Both the position numbers and the translations under genes were made by a program. From assembly GCA_035292525.1 (NCBI GenBank), contig DATDPZ010000198.1, positions 1 to 5,672 of the forward strand: a stretch of DNA of 5,672 nt. Reading direction: 5' to 3'. The notes beneath the pieces were generated by a model. The model saw only the letters and a program-made list of their open reading frames with translations, did no database searches and was not told the DNA's origin. The first letter of the stretch is position 1; each line of letters begins with the position of its first letter. Source of the DNA: VBAS01 sp035292525. Its GTDB lineage: Bacteria > Bacteroidota > Bacteroidia > Chitinophagales > Chitinophagaceae. Shown one piece after another: positions 1 through 5,477 of this stretch.

Positions 1-735
1 TCCAAAATTTTTAAGCACCGCCGCCGCTACCACCCCCGCCGTTTCTGTTCTCAATCTTGTTTCCCCCAGAGATACAGGAATAAAATCATTTTGTAAAGCA
101 AGTTCAATTTCCTCTTTTGTAAAATCACCTTCGGGGCCAATGAGAATCGTTGAATGGTTAAAGCCCGCCCGGATGACCCGGTCGGACGGAGGTTTAAAGG
201 TTGAAAGGTTTTGCTTTACTGATGAATCATTACAATGAGCAATAAATTTTTGGGTATTGTCAATTTGTTGAATGACTAAATGGTTAAATTGTTCGGTTTC
301 ATGCAGCACCGGTAACCAACATTGCTGGCTTTGAAGCATGGCACTGATGCAAATTCCTTTCATCCTGTCGAAACGGAATTTTTGTTTTTCTGTTCTTTCA
401 CAGATCAGCGGAATAATTTCTGCAACACCAATCTCTGTTGCTTTTTCCAAAAACCATTCAAAACGGTTTGTGTTTTTGAGCAGCGAGATAGCGATGGAAA
501 TTTTCCGTAAGACGTGAGGCGTGAACCGTGAGTCAAGGATTTCTACAGTACAATGTTTTTTATGAGCATCAGAAATTTCTGCAGTAATCAAATTTCCTTT
601 CCCGTCTGTCAGGTTTATCTGCTTTCCTTCTTTCATTCGTAATACCTGTACAACATGACGGGATGTATCTTCATCCAGTTCAATTGATTTTTTTGAAGCA
701 TCAAGTGAATTAATATAAAAAAAAGGAAGTGTCAT
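1..735 (-). CDS. rsmE: RsmE, 16S rRNA (uracil1498-N3)-methyltransferase, 3' end cut by window edge
   Basis: This enzyme methylates N3 of U1498 in helix 44 of 16S rRNA, using S-adenosylmethionine on the assembled 30S subunit. I translated 245 uninterrupted codons leftward from ATG at 735-733. The frame has TGA three bases upstream (TGA-TTT-ATG), so no longer in-frame start is possible. Residues about 1-75 fit the N-terminal PUA-like RNA-binding domain. The rest fits the SPOUT (trefoil-knot) methyltransferase domain: FEWFLEKATEIGVAEIIPL at 92-110, ERTEKQKFRFDRM at 113-125, the SAM-binding GPEGDFT at 200-206 and LGETRLRTETA at 223-233. The reading frame is still open at base 1. Family members usually end within about ten residues of the ETA motif and following helix, so only a few codons should be missing. 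It lies downstream of dnaB on the same strand but behind a terminator. A degenerate heptamer array encodes residues 68-77, at the domain junction. Identification is firm. Confidence 0.95.
   Translation of the reverse strand, partial: MTLPFFYINSLDASKKSIELDEDTSRHVVQVLRMKEGKQINLTDGKGNLITAEISDAHKKHCTVEILDSRFTPHVLRKISIAISLLKNTNRFEWFLEKATEIGVAEIIPLICERTEKQKFRFDRMKGICISAMLQSQQCWLPVLHETEQFNHLVIQQIDNTQKFIAHCNDSSVKQNLSTFKPPSDRVIRAGFNHSTILIGPEGDFTKEEIELALQNDFIPVSLGETRLRTETAGVVAAAVLKNFG
506..533. repeat. Degenerate tandem heptamer array (4 x 7 bp) inside rsmE
   Basis: Four consecutive 7-bp units fit CGTRARN on the + strand, each starting CGT (506, 513, 520, 527). In another register they fit TGARNYG. 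The array lies within the rsmE coding strand and encodes residues 68-77 (DSRFTPHVLR), where the PUA-like domain meets the SPOUT domain. Because 28 bp is not a multiple of three, the units are read in successive frames. The periodicity is seen directly; its origin is unknown. Confidence 0.7.
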
Positions 736-740
736 AAATC

Positions 741-774
741 ATAAAAATAAAAAAGTCCGGAATCAATCCGAACT
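741..774 (-). terminator. Rho-independent terminator of dnaB
   Basis: Read on the minus strand, an 8-bp stem (AGUUCGGA with UCCGGACU, one G-U wobble) closes a 5-nt loop. The arms are 767-774 and 754-761 and the loop is 762-766. It is followed at once by a T-rich tract, TTTTTATTTTTAT (753-741). This is the classic intrinsic terminator layout. It sits 33 bp past the dnaB stop and ends just six bases before the rsmE ATG. It should end most dnaB transcripts, so rsmE is probably expressed by read-through or from a promoter overlapping this region. The + strand lacks a comparable T-tract, so it is one-directional. Confidence 0.8.
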
Positions 775-779
775 AAATT

Positions 780-807
780 TGAAATCCGCAATCGTAAATC
801 TGAAATC
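780..807. repeat. Degenerate tandem heptamer array (4 x 7 bp) abutting the dnaB stop
   Basis: Four 7-bp units occur on the + strand at 780, 787, 794 and 801. The first and last are TGAAATC and the middle two diverge in their first three bases but keep the AATC ending. The last unit ends on the first + strand base of the dnaB stop codon (807-809), so the array fills the space between the dnaB stop and the terminator hairpin. The period and consensus resemble the array inside rsmE. Confidence 0.65.
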
Positions 808-2372
808 TAGAAAGGCGTTTCTTCATCCTCTTCTTCTTCCGGCAGATCATTCATCTTGCTTCCTGTTTGAATATACAGTCTTGCATTATCACCACCTTCT
901 GTATCGGGCACCTGCTTCCATTTGCCGGGGAGACCGATTCCTGTTACGCCGCTTCCATCGTCTTCCACAAATTTCTGAATATGCAGTAAGGCTTTCAGCT
1001 TGATGGTTTCCAGTGTGCCGTTACGATGCTTGGCAATCCTGATGATCGTTTCACCTTTATTGCTTTCGCCCATTTCATTGGATGTGATGTCATAATATTC
1101 GGGACGGTATAAAAACATCACCATATCTGCATCCTGCTCAATAGCTCCTGATTCACGAAGGTCGCTCAACTGCGGAATTTTTGCACCTTCTTTTCTTTTT
1201 TCCACTTCACGACTCAACTGTGAAAGTGCAATAATAGGAACATTCAATTCTTTTGCCAGGGCTTTCAGGTTCCTGGAAATATTACTGATCTCCTGTTCAC
1301 GGTTGGCATTTCGGTTTTCACCGGTTCCGCTCATTAATTGTAAATAGTCAATAATAATAGCGCCGATATTATGTTTGTTTTTAAGCCTCCGGCATTTGGC
1401 TCTTAATTCAAAAATGTTCAATGCCGGGGTATCATCAATAAAGATTGGCGCCTGTGCCAGGCGTTGAATACCTCTTGCATACAGTTGCTTCATTTCATGC
1501 TCTTCCAGTTTTCCCCTTGCAATTTTTTCTAACCAGATCTCACTTTCAGCAGAAAGAATACGCTGCACCAATTGAGAAGAGCTCATCTCCAGTGAAAAGA
1601 ATGCAATCGGTGTGGGTTTGCTGGCATGCAGTGCTGCATTCCGGGCCAGATTCAGGGCAAAGGCAGTTTTACCCACCGAAGGACGTGCTGCGAGAATAAT
1701 GAGATCCGTGTTTTGCCAACCGTAAGTAACCCGGTCCAGCGAAGGAAAACCACTGGGCACACCAGATATATCTTCATTTTTATGACGGAGGTCATCAATA
1801 CGCTGAATGGTTTTTATCAAAACAGTATCAATGGTATCAAAATTCTTACGGAGGTGATTGTTGGTGATCTCAAACAATTTTGTTTCCGCATCATCCAGCA
1901 GATCGAATACATCTGTTGAATCTTCGTATGCATCGCCAATGATCTCTCCGCTAACTCTTATCAGCTCCCGTTGAATAAATTTTTGGAGAATAATTCTTGA
2001 GTGTGCCAGAATATGTGCTGATGAAACTACTGCATTGGTGAGTTTGGTTACATAATAGGCGCCACCTATCATGTCCAGTTCTTCCCTGGTTTTTAATTCT
2101 TCCGCTACAGTTAGTATATCGATGGGCTGATTTTTATGTGCCAGTCCCAGCATGGCTTTATAAATACGCTGGTGAGCATCTATATAAAAACATTCCGGTT
2201 TTAAAATTTCAATAACTACATCAAATGCATTCTTCTCAAGCATTATGGCGCCCAGTACAGCTTCCTCCAGTTCTTTTGCCTGTGGTGGTACTTTACCATA
2301 GATCATGGTGCTGAGATCGGAGTTAGATTTTCTTCTCTGTTTGCGGTCTTTGTTCAGGTTCGTTAATTCCAT
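807..2372 (-). CDS. dnaB: Replicative DNA helicase DnaB
   Basis: This is the hexameric ATP-driven helicase that unwinds the chromosomal replication fork 5'-to-3' and recruits DnaG primase; it acts in the cytoplasm. The 521-residue protein has a short basic N-terminal extension (residues 1-20), then the DnaB N-terminal domain (about 29-130, beginning PPQAKELEEAVLGAIML), a linker, and the RecA-like ATPase from about 200. The Walker A motif is ARPSVGKT (229-236), the catalytic-glutamate region is FFSLEMS (258-264), Walker B is IIIDYLQLM (339-347), the SQLSREVEKR motif is at 384-393, and the arginine-finger segment KHRNG is at 448-452. Length is slightly above the usual 450-500 residues because of both terminal extensions. 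No intein interrupts it. The acidic tail EEEEDEETPF resembles the tail of single-stranded DNA-binding protein (SSB). An alternative start at Met23 would remove the basic extension, but the ATG at 2372 fits a promoter just upstream. It is divergent from pheT. Confidence 0.97.
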   Translation of the reverse strand: MELTNLNKDRKQRRKSNSDLSTMIYGKVPPQAKELEEAVLGAIMLEKNAFDVVIEILKPECFYIDAHQRIYKAMLGLAHKNQPIDILTVAEELKTREELDMIGGAYYVTKLTNAVVSSAHILAHSRIILQKFIQRELIRVSGEIIGDAYEDSTDVFDLLDDAETKLFEITNNHLRKNFDTIDTVLIKTIQRIDDLRHKNEDISGVPSGFPSLDRVTYGWQNTDLIILAARPSVGKTAFALNLARNAALHASKPTPIAFFSLEMSSSQLVQRILSAESEIWLEKIARGKLEEHEMKQLYARGIQRLAQAPIFIDDTPALNIFELRAKCRRLKNKHNIGAIIIDYLQLMSGTGENRNANREQEISNISRNLKALAKELNVPIIALSQLSREVEKRKEGAKIPQLSDLRESGAIEQDADMVMFLYRPEYYDITSNEMGESNKGETIIRIAKHRNGTLETIKLKALLHIQKFVEDDGSGVTGIGLPGKWKQVPDTEGGDNARLYIQTGSKMNDLPEEEEDEETPF

Positions 2373-2390
2373 TTTTACTACTAAGCGATA

Positions 2391-2418
2391 AAAAGTTATT
2401 TCATTGATTATTTACCAA
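2391..2418 (-). promoter_or_regulatory. Candidate dnaB promoter (Bacteroidota type)
   Basis: On the minus strand, TAACTTTT (2398-2391) matches the -7 consensus TAnnTTTG except for the last base. A TTG (2418-2416) lies 17 nt upstream, at the short end of the spacing reported for Bacteroidota -33 elements. Transcription would begin near 2385, leaving a leader of about a dozen bases before the dnaB ATG. The match is imperfect, and other AT-rich near-matches exist further upstream, so this is a plausible but unproven call. Confidence 0.4.
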
Positions 2419-2421
2419 TGA
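2401..2421. repeat. Inverted repeat over the candidate dnaB promoter
   Basis: A perfect 6-bp inverted repeat, TCATTG and CAATGA, is separated by 9 bp. It overlaps the proposed -33 TTG and the spacer of the candidate dnaB promoter. That would suit a dimeric repressor site, but 6-bp inverted repeats arise readily by chance in AT-rich DNA. Confidence 0.3.
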
Positions 2422-2558
2422 CATTCGGGTTAGTGATCCAGCCTTGTTTTTGAAATGCGTTGATTTGGTTCGAACATGCTCCCTCAGTCAGTCAGCGAAT
2501 ATAGGATTCCATCATCCATTCTAAAAAATATTTCTTTCTGCACTTTTACCTCACAGGC

Positions 2559-2567
2559 TTTTCCACA
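2559..2567. promoter_or_regulatory. DnaA-box-like nonamer
   Basis: TTTTCCACA on the + strand satisfies the relaxed E. coli DnaA-box consensus TTWTNCACA and is one base from TTATCCACA. It lies between two promoters, one of them for the replicative helicase gene, so binding by DnaA would make regulatory sense. It is a single isolated site, not an origin cluster, and the DnaA specificity of this organism is assumed rather than known. Confidence 0.25.
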
Positions 2568-2612
2568 TTATGCTTTCTACTATCCCCTGTAATTTAAAAT
2601 AAAGTATCCATC

Positions 2613-2643
2613 TTTTATGCTAAAATATCAATCCGGCATAAAA
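2613..2643. repeat. Inverted repeat just upstream of the pheT promoter
   Basis: Perfect 8-bp arms TTTTATGC (2613-2620) and GCATAAAA (2636-2643) flank a 15-bp spacer. The repeat ends 22 bp before the pheT -7 element, so it reaches the edge of the -33 region. This is a position where a dimeric regulator could repress or activate. No T-tract follows, so it is not a terminator. Confidence 0.4.
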
Positions 2644-2665
2644 ATTTCTTCTGCACTCAAATAAT

Positions 2666-2673
2666 TATCTTTG
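2666..2673 (+). promoter_or_regulatory. pheT promoter, Bacteroidota -7 element
   Basis: TATCTTTG is an exact match to TAnnTTTG, the -7 element used by the primary sigma factor of Bacteroidota, and is followed by CCGC. The expected -33 TTG is not evident; only TTTC at 2645-2648 lies near the right distance. Transcription would start near 2680, giving a leader of about 20 nt before the ATG at 2701. The element overlaps the alternative TTG start at 2671, so that codon would lie upstream of the mRNA 5' end. It should drive pheT and the coiled-coil gene, and perhaps zapA by read-through. Confidence 0.75.
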
Positions 2674-2700
2674 CCGCTTTCCAAATCAAGCATAGTAAAC

Positions 2701-5127
2701 ATGACAATTTCATATAAATGGCTGAGTGAATACCTGCCGGTAACTATTGAACCTGAAAGACTGGCCCGGATACTTAATTCCATCGGACTGGAAGTGGAAA
2801 AATTTGAAAAATATGAAGAAATTAAAGGCGGATTAAAAGGTTTGCTGATCGGGGAAGTGATTTCTACAGAAAAACATCCCAACGCTGACAAACTTTCCCT
2901 TAACAAAGTGAGTATCGGTAATGGAGATCCTCTCCAGATTGTTTGCGGAGCTCCAAATGTGGCGGCCGGACAAAAAGTTATTGTAGCAACAGCCGGCACA
3001 ACTATTTACCCGGTAAAAGGAGAACCACTTACCATGAGAGTAGCAAAGATCCGGAACGTAGAAAGCCAGGGAATGATCTGTGCCGAAGATGAAATAGGAA
3101 TTGGCACTTCGCATGAAGGCATTATCGTGCTGGATCAATCTGCCATCGTGGGAACTGCTGTTTCAGATCTTTATCAACCTGTTGAAGATTGGATATTTGA
3201 ATTGGGCATCACTCCCAACCGCATGGATGCGATGAGTCACCTGGGTGTTGCAAAAGATGTTTGTGTTTATCTCTCCCATCACGATAATAAAGAGATAAAG
3301 CCCATATTTCCTTTCAGCAATGGTTTTAAGGCAGATAATCTTTCTTTAAAAATTGAGGTGAACATAGAAAATAAAATTGCCTGCCGGAGATACAGTGGGT
3401 TGAGCATTTCCGGAGTTACTATCAAAGCATCGCCCAGGTGGTTACAGCAAAAATTAAAAGCCATAGGGCTGAGACCTATCAACAATATTGTTGACATCAG
3501 CAACTTCATTCAGCATGAAACCGGGCAACCCCTGCATATTTTTGATGCAAAGGAAATCAAAGGCGGTAAAGTGATTGTAAAAAACCTTCCTGAAGGAACA
3601 AAATTTATTACCCTGGATGAAAAAGAAAGAAAATTAAGCAGGGAGGATCTGATGATCTGCGATACCGATGGTGGTATATGTATTGCCGGCGTATTTGGAG
3701 GATTGCATTCAGGAGTGACAGAACAAACAAAGAATATTTTTATTGAAAGTGCCTGGTTTAACCCTCTTGATATCAGGAAAACCAGTTTTCGCCATGGATT
3801 GAGAACAGATGCTGCCACACGTTTTGAAAAAAATATTGATATCTCAAACACAGTTACTGTTTTGAAAAGAGCTGCCCTTATGATAAAAGAACTGTGTGGA
3901 GGCCTGATCTCATCTGACATCATTGATGTGTACCCTCAACCAGTGGGAAAAACAGAAGTTCCCCTGAAATTTCATTTTCTGAAAAAACTAAGTGGGAAAA
4001 ATTATCATCCTGATTCTGTTAAAAATATTCTGAGCGGACTTGGTTTTGAAATTGTGAAAAATGGAATTGATGAAATAAGAGTGGCTGTACCGTTCAGCAA
4101 ACCGGATATTTTCCTGGCCGCCGATCTGGCAGAAGAAATTTTAAGGATTGACGGACTGGATAATATTGATATTCCCACTGCCATCACCATCACTCCATCC
4201 GTAGAAGAAAATTATCTGCAACAAAACCTTAAAGAAAAAACTGCCAACTTCCTGGTGGGTTCCGGCTATTGTGAAATAATGACAAATTCCATTACAAATG
4301 CCGCCTATTTTTCAGAAGAAGAATTGCAACAGATGGTAAAAATGATAAACAGCCTGAGTGCTGAGTTGAATGTTTTAAGACCGTCTTTGCTGGAAACCAG
4401 TCTTGAAACAGTAGCACGAAACCTGAACCATAAAAACAATGACTTGAAATTATTTGAATTTGGTAAAAGTTATTTTACAGATGGGCCCGGTAACTACAGG
4501 GAAACCGAACAACTCTGCCTGGTCATCAGTGGTCATACCAGTGATGAAAGCTGGAATCAAAAAAGCAGGACAGCAGATTTTTATTATTTAAAAGGCGCAT
4601 TGAATGCTGTATTTGAGCTTTCAGGAATAAAGGCGGAATCAATAGAAGCCGTACAGGCGCCCAAAATGAGCGATCATATAGTTTTTAAGCTAAACGGGCA
4701 GATGATTGCCGTAGCCGGTGAGGTAAATAAGAATATACTTTTAAGGTTTGGCATCAAACAACCGGTGTTCTTTGCATCCATTAACTGGGCCCTGGTTACA
4801 AACTTTATTTCACAGAAAAAAACAGTCATTAATGAACTTCCGCGATTCCCGGCGATGCAGAGAGATATTTCTATGCTGGTGCCGAAACAGCTTGCCTACG
4901 ACGAAGTGGAGAAATCGGTGTATAAATTGAAGCTGGGTAAATTGCAAAAGGTAAAACTCTTTGATATATTCGAAAGTGAAAAGCTGGGTGCTGATAAAAA
5001 ATCATTGGCCGTTAATTTTACCTTTTTAGACACCGAAAAAACCCTGACTGATAAAGAGATTGACGAATGGATGATCAAGATCATGGTAACATTAGAAAAA
5101 GATTTAGCCGCTGAAATTCGTAAATAG
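2701..5127 (+). CDS. pheT: Phenylalanyl-tRNA synthetase beta subunit
   Basis: PheT is the beta subunit of the cytoplasmic alpha2-beta2 enzyme that charges tRNA-Phe; the catalytic alpha subunit (PheS) is not in this window. The start chosen is ATG 2701 (MTISYKWLSEYLP, the normal family N-terminus), giving 808 residues, a typical length. An in-frame TTG at 2671 lies inside the promoter and is rejected. Domains in order: N-terminal helix (1-40); EMAP/OB-fold tRNA-binding domain (about 44-153, with HPNADKL at 59-65 and VCGAPN at 81-86); the B3/B4 domain, which in the family carries editing of mischarged Tyr-tRNA (about 210-380, including GLRPINNIVDISNF and TDAATRFEKNID); B5 (about 418-490); the catalytic-like core fold (about 505-705, with LRPSLLETSL at 559-568); and the C-terminal anticodon-binding ferredoxin-fold domain (about 714-808, with FPAMQRDISMLV at 716-727). 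No frameshift is seen. A coiled-coil gene follows after 13 bp, suggesting co-transcription. Confidence 0.97.
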   Translation: MTISYKWLSEYLPVTIEPERLARILNSIGLEVEKFEKYEEIKGGLKGLLIGEVISTEKHPNADKLSLNKVSIGNGDPLQIVCGAPNVAAGQKVIVATAGTTIYPVKGEPLTMRVAKIRNVESQGMICAEDEIGIGTSHEGIIVLDQSAIVGTAVSDLYQPVEDWIFELGITPNRMDAMSHLGVAKDVCVYLSHHDNKEIKPIFPFSNGFKADNLSLKIEVNIENKIACRRYSGLSISGVTIKASPRWLQQKLKAIGLRPINNIVDISNFIQHETGQPLHIFDAKEIKGGKVIVKNLPEGTKFITLDEKERKLSREDLMICDTDGGICIAGVFGGLHSGVTEQTKNIFIESAWFNPLDIRKTSFRHGLRTDAATRFEKNIDISNTVTVLKRAALMIKELCGGLISSDIIDVYPQPVGKTEVPLKFHFLKKLSGKNYHPDSVKNILSGLGFEIVKNGIDEIRVAVPFSKPDIFLAADLAEEILRIDGLDNIDIPTAITITPSVEENYLQQNLKEKTANFLVGSGYCEIMTNSITNAAYFSEEELQQMVKMINSLSAELNVLRPSLLETSLETVARNLNHKNNDLKLFEFGKSYFTDGPGNYRETEQLCLVISGHTSDESWNQKSRTADFYYLKGALNAVFELSGIKAESIEAVQAPKMSDHIVFKLNGQMIAVAGEVNKNILLRFGIKQPVFFASINWALVTNFISQKKTVINELPRFPAMQRDISMLVPKQLAYDEVEKSVYKLKLGKLQKVKLFDIFESEKLGADKKSLAVNFTFLDTEKTLTDKEIDEWMIKIMVTLEKDLAAEIRK

Positions 5128-5140
5128 AAAAATCCCTGAC

Positions 5141-5428
5141 ATGACTGAGCCGGAAATACAGTTGAAACGAATCCAGGATAAACTGCAGCAATTACTGAAG
5201 CTGCAGACTGCTTTACTTAATGAGAACCAGCAATTGAAAAAAGAACTGGCAAAAAGCACAAAACACTCATTAATATACCAGCAACATATTGATGATCTGA
5301 AACAACAGGTGGAGGTATTGAAAATAAATTCCGGTAACTGGGATGAATCGGATAAAAAGGATTTTGAAAAACGTATCAATACATACATCAAAGAAATTGA
5401 CCGCTGTATTTCTATGCTAAGTGAATAA
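5141..5428 (+). CDS. Small coiled-coil protein between pheT and zapA (ZapB-like candidate)
   Basis: This is a 95-residue, highly charged cytoplasmic protein with no signal peptide or membrane segment. Residues about 5-60 form a Gln/Leu/Lys-rich helix with leucine spacing typical of a coiled coil (for example KLQQLLKLQTALLNENQQL). After a break at NSGNWDESD (64-72), a second helix ends in INTYIKEIDRCISMLSE (79-95). From memory, a similar C-terminal motif recurs in short Bacteroidota hypothetical proteins beside zapA. The gene starts 13 bp after the pheT stop and ends 49 bp before zapA, so it is probably in the same operon. Its size and coiled-coil character recall E. coli ZapB, a ZapA-binding FtsZ-ring factor. 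A ZapB-like role is inferred from context only; sequence similarity alone would not establish it, as coiled coils resemble one another easily. That the gene is real is well supported; its function is not known from the sequence. Confidence 0.85.
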   Translation: MTEPEIQLKRIQDKLQQLLKLQTALLNENQQLKKELAKSTKHSLIYQQHIDDLKQQVEVLKINSGNWDESDKKDFEKRINTYIKEIDRCISMLSE

Positions 5429-5446
5429 AATTATGTGTATCTAAAC

Positions 5447-5463
5447 TCCCGGTAATTTCGGGA
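5447..5463 (+). promoter_or_regulatory. Candidate zapA promoter with overlapping inverted repeat
   Basis: TAATTTCG (5453-5460) matches the TAnnTTTG -7 element at all but one base. It sits inside a perfect inverted repeat, TCCCG and CGGGA, with a 7-bp spacer (5447-5463). If active, transcription would start near 5467, about ten bases before the zapA ATG, giving zapA its own promoter in addition to read-through from pheT. No clear -33 TTG is present. The hairpin has only a 5-bp stem and no U-tract, so it is unlikely to be a terminator. Confidence 0.4.
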
Positions 5464-5477
5464 TACAATTTAAAATT

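Larger units (their letters stand above)
2373..2700. other. Divergent intergenic region dnaB / pheT
   Basis: This 328-bp non-coding stretch separates the divergently transcribed dnaB and pheT genes. It holds the promoters of both, two inverted repeats (2401-2421 and 2613-2643) and a DnaA-box-like nonamer (2559-2567). The middle part (about 2425-2555) shows no tRNA, terminator or convincing gene. Only short unsupported reading frames of 15 to 28 codons are present there. Confidence 0.8.

Noticed and set aside
570..581. Perfect 12-bp palindrome CAGAAATTTCTG
   Set aside because: It lies within rsmE coding sequence, has no spacer or promoter context, and does not extend further; likely chance.
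2435..2446. Minus-strand GGCTGGATCACT, resembling the 3' end of 16S rRNA
   Set aside because: The anti-Shine-Dalgarno CCTCC does not follow and no other rRNA sequence is present; coincidence.
2430..2477. Possible 15-codon leader peptide upstream of dnaB (minus strand, MFEPNQRISKTRLDH) behind a GAGG-like stretch
   Set aside because: It is very short and upstream of the likely dnaB transcript start, and Bacteroidota rarely rely on Shine-Dalgarno sequences, so the purine stretch is not evidence of translation.
2461..2485. GGTTCGAAC resembling a tRNA T-loop
   Set aside because: Flanking bases do not form a T-stem in either orientation, and no acceptor or anticodon arm can be folded.
2408..2491. 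Protein-like minus-strand frame ending QKQGWITNPNVIGK before dnaB, perhaps a gene remnant
   Set aside because: There are only 27 codons without an ATG and a stop directly upstream. It looks peptide-like but cannot be told from chance; a protein search of the tail would be decisive.
2671..2700. Upstream in-frame TTG start that would extend PheT by ten residues
   Set aside because: The codon overlaps an exact TAnnTTTG promoter element, and the family N-terminus begins at the ATG at 2701.
2628..2999. Minus-strand open frame of 123 codons antisense to the pheT start
   Set aside because: It overlaps a well-supported PheT tRNA-binding domain in the opposite direction and resembles no known family; a shadow frame.
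3510..3923. Minus-strand open frame of 137 codons antisense to pheT
   Set aside because: It is antisense to conserved PheT B3/B4 motifs and has low-complexity hydrophobic composition typical of shadow frames.
5104..5391. Minus-strand open frame of 95 codons opposite the coiled-coil gene
   Set aside because: The Ser/Phe/Cys-rich product is what the reverse complement of a Lys/Glu/Gln-rich coiled coil yields; the + strand frame fits the operon spacing.
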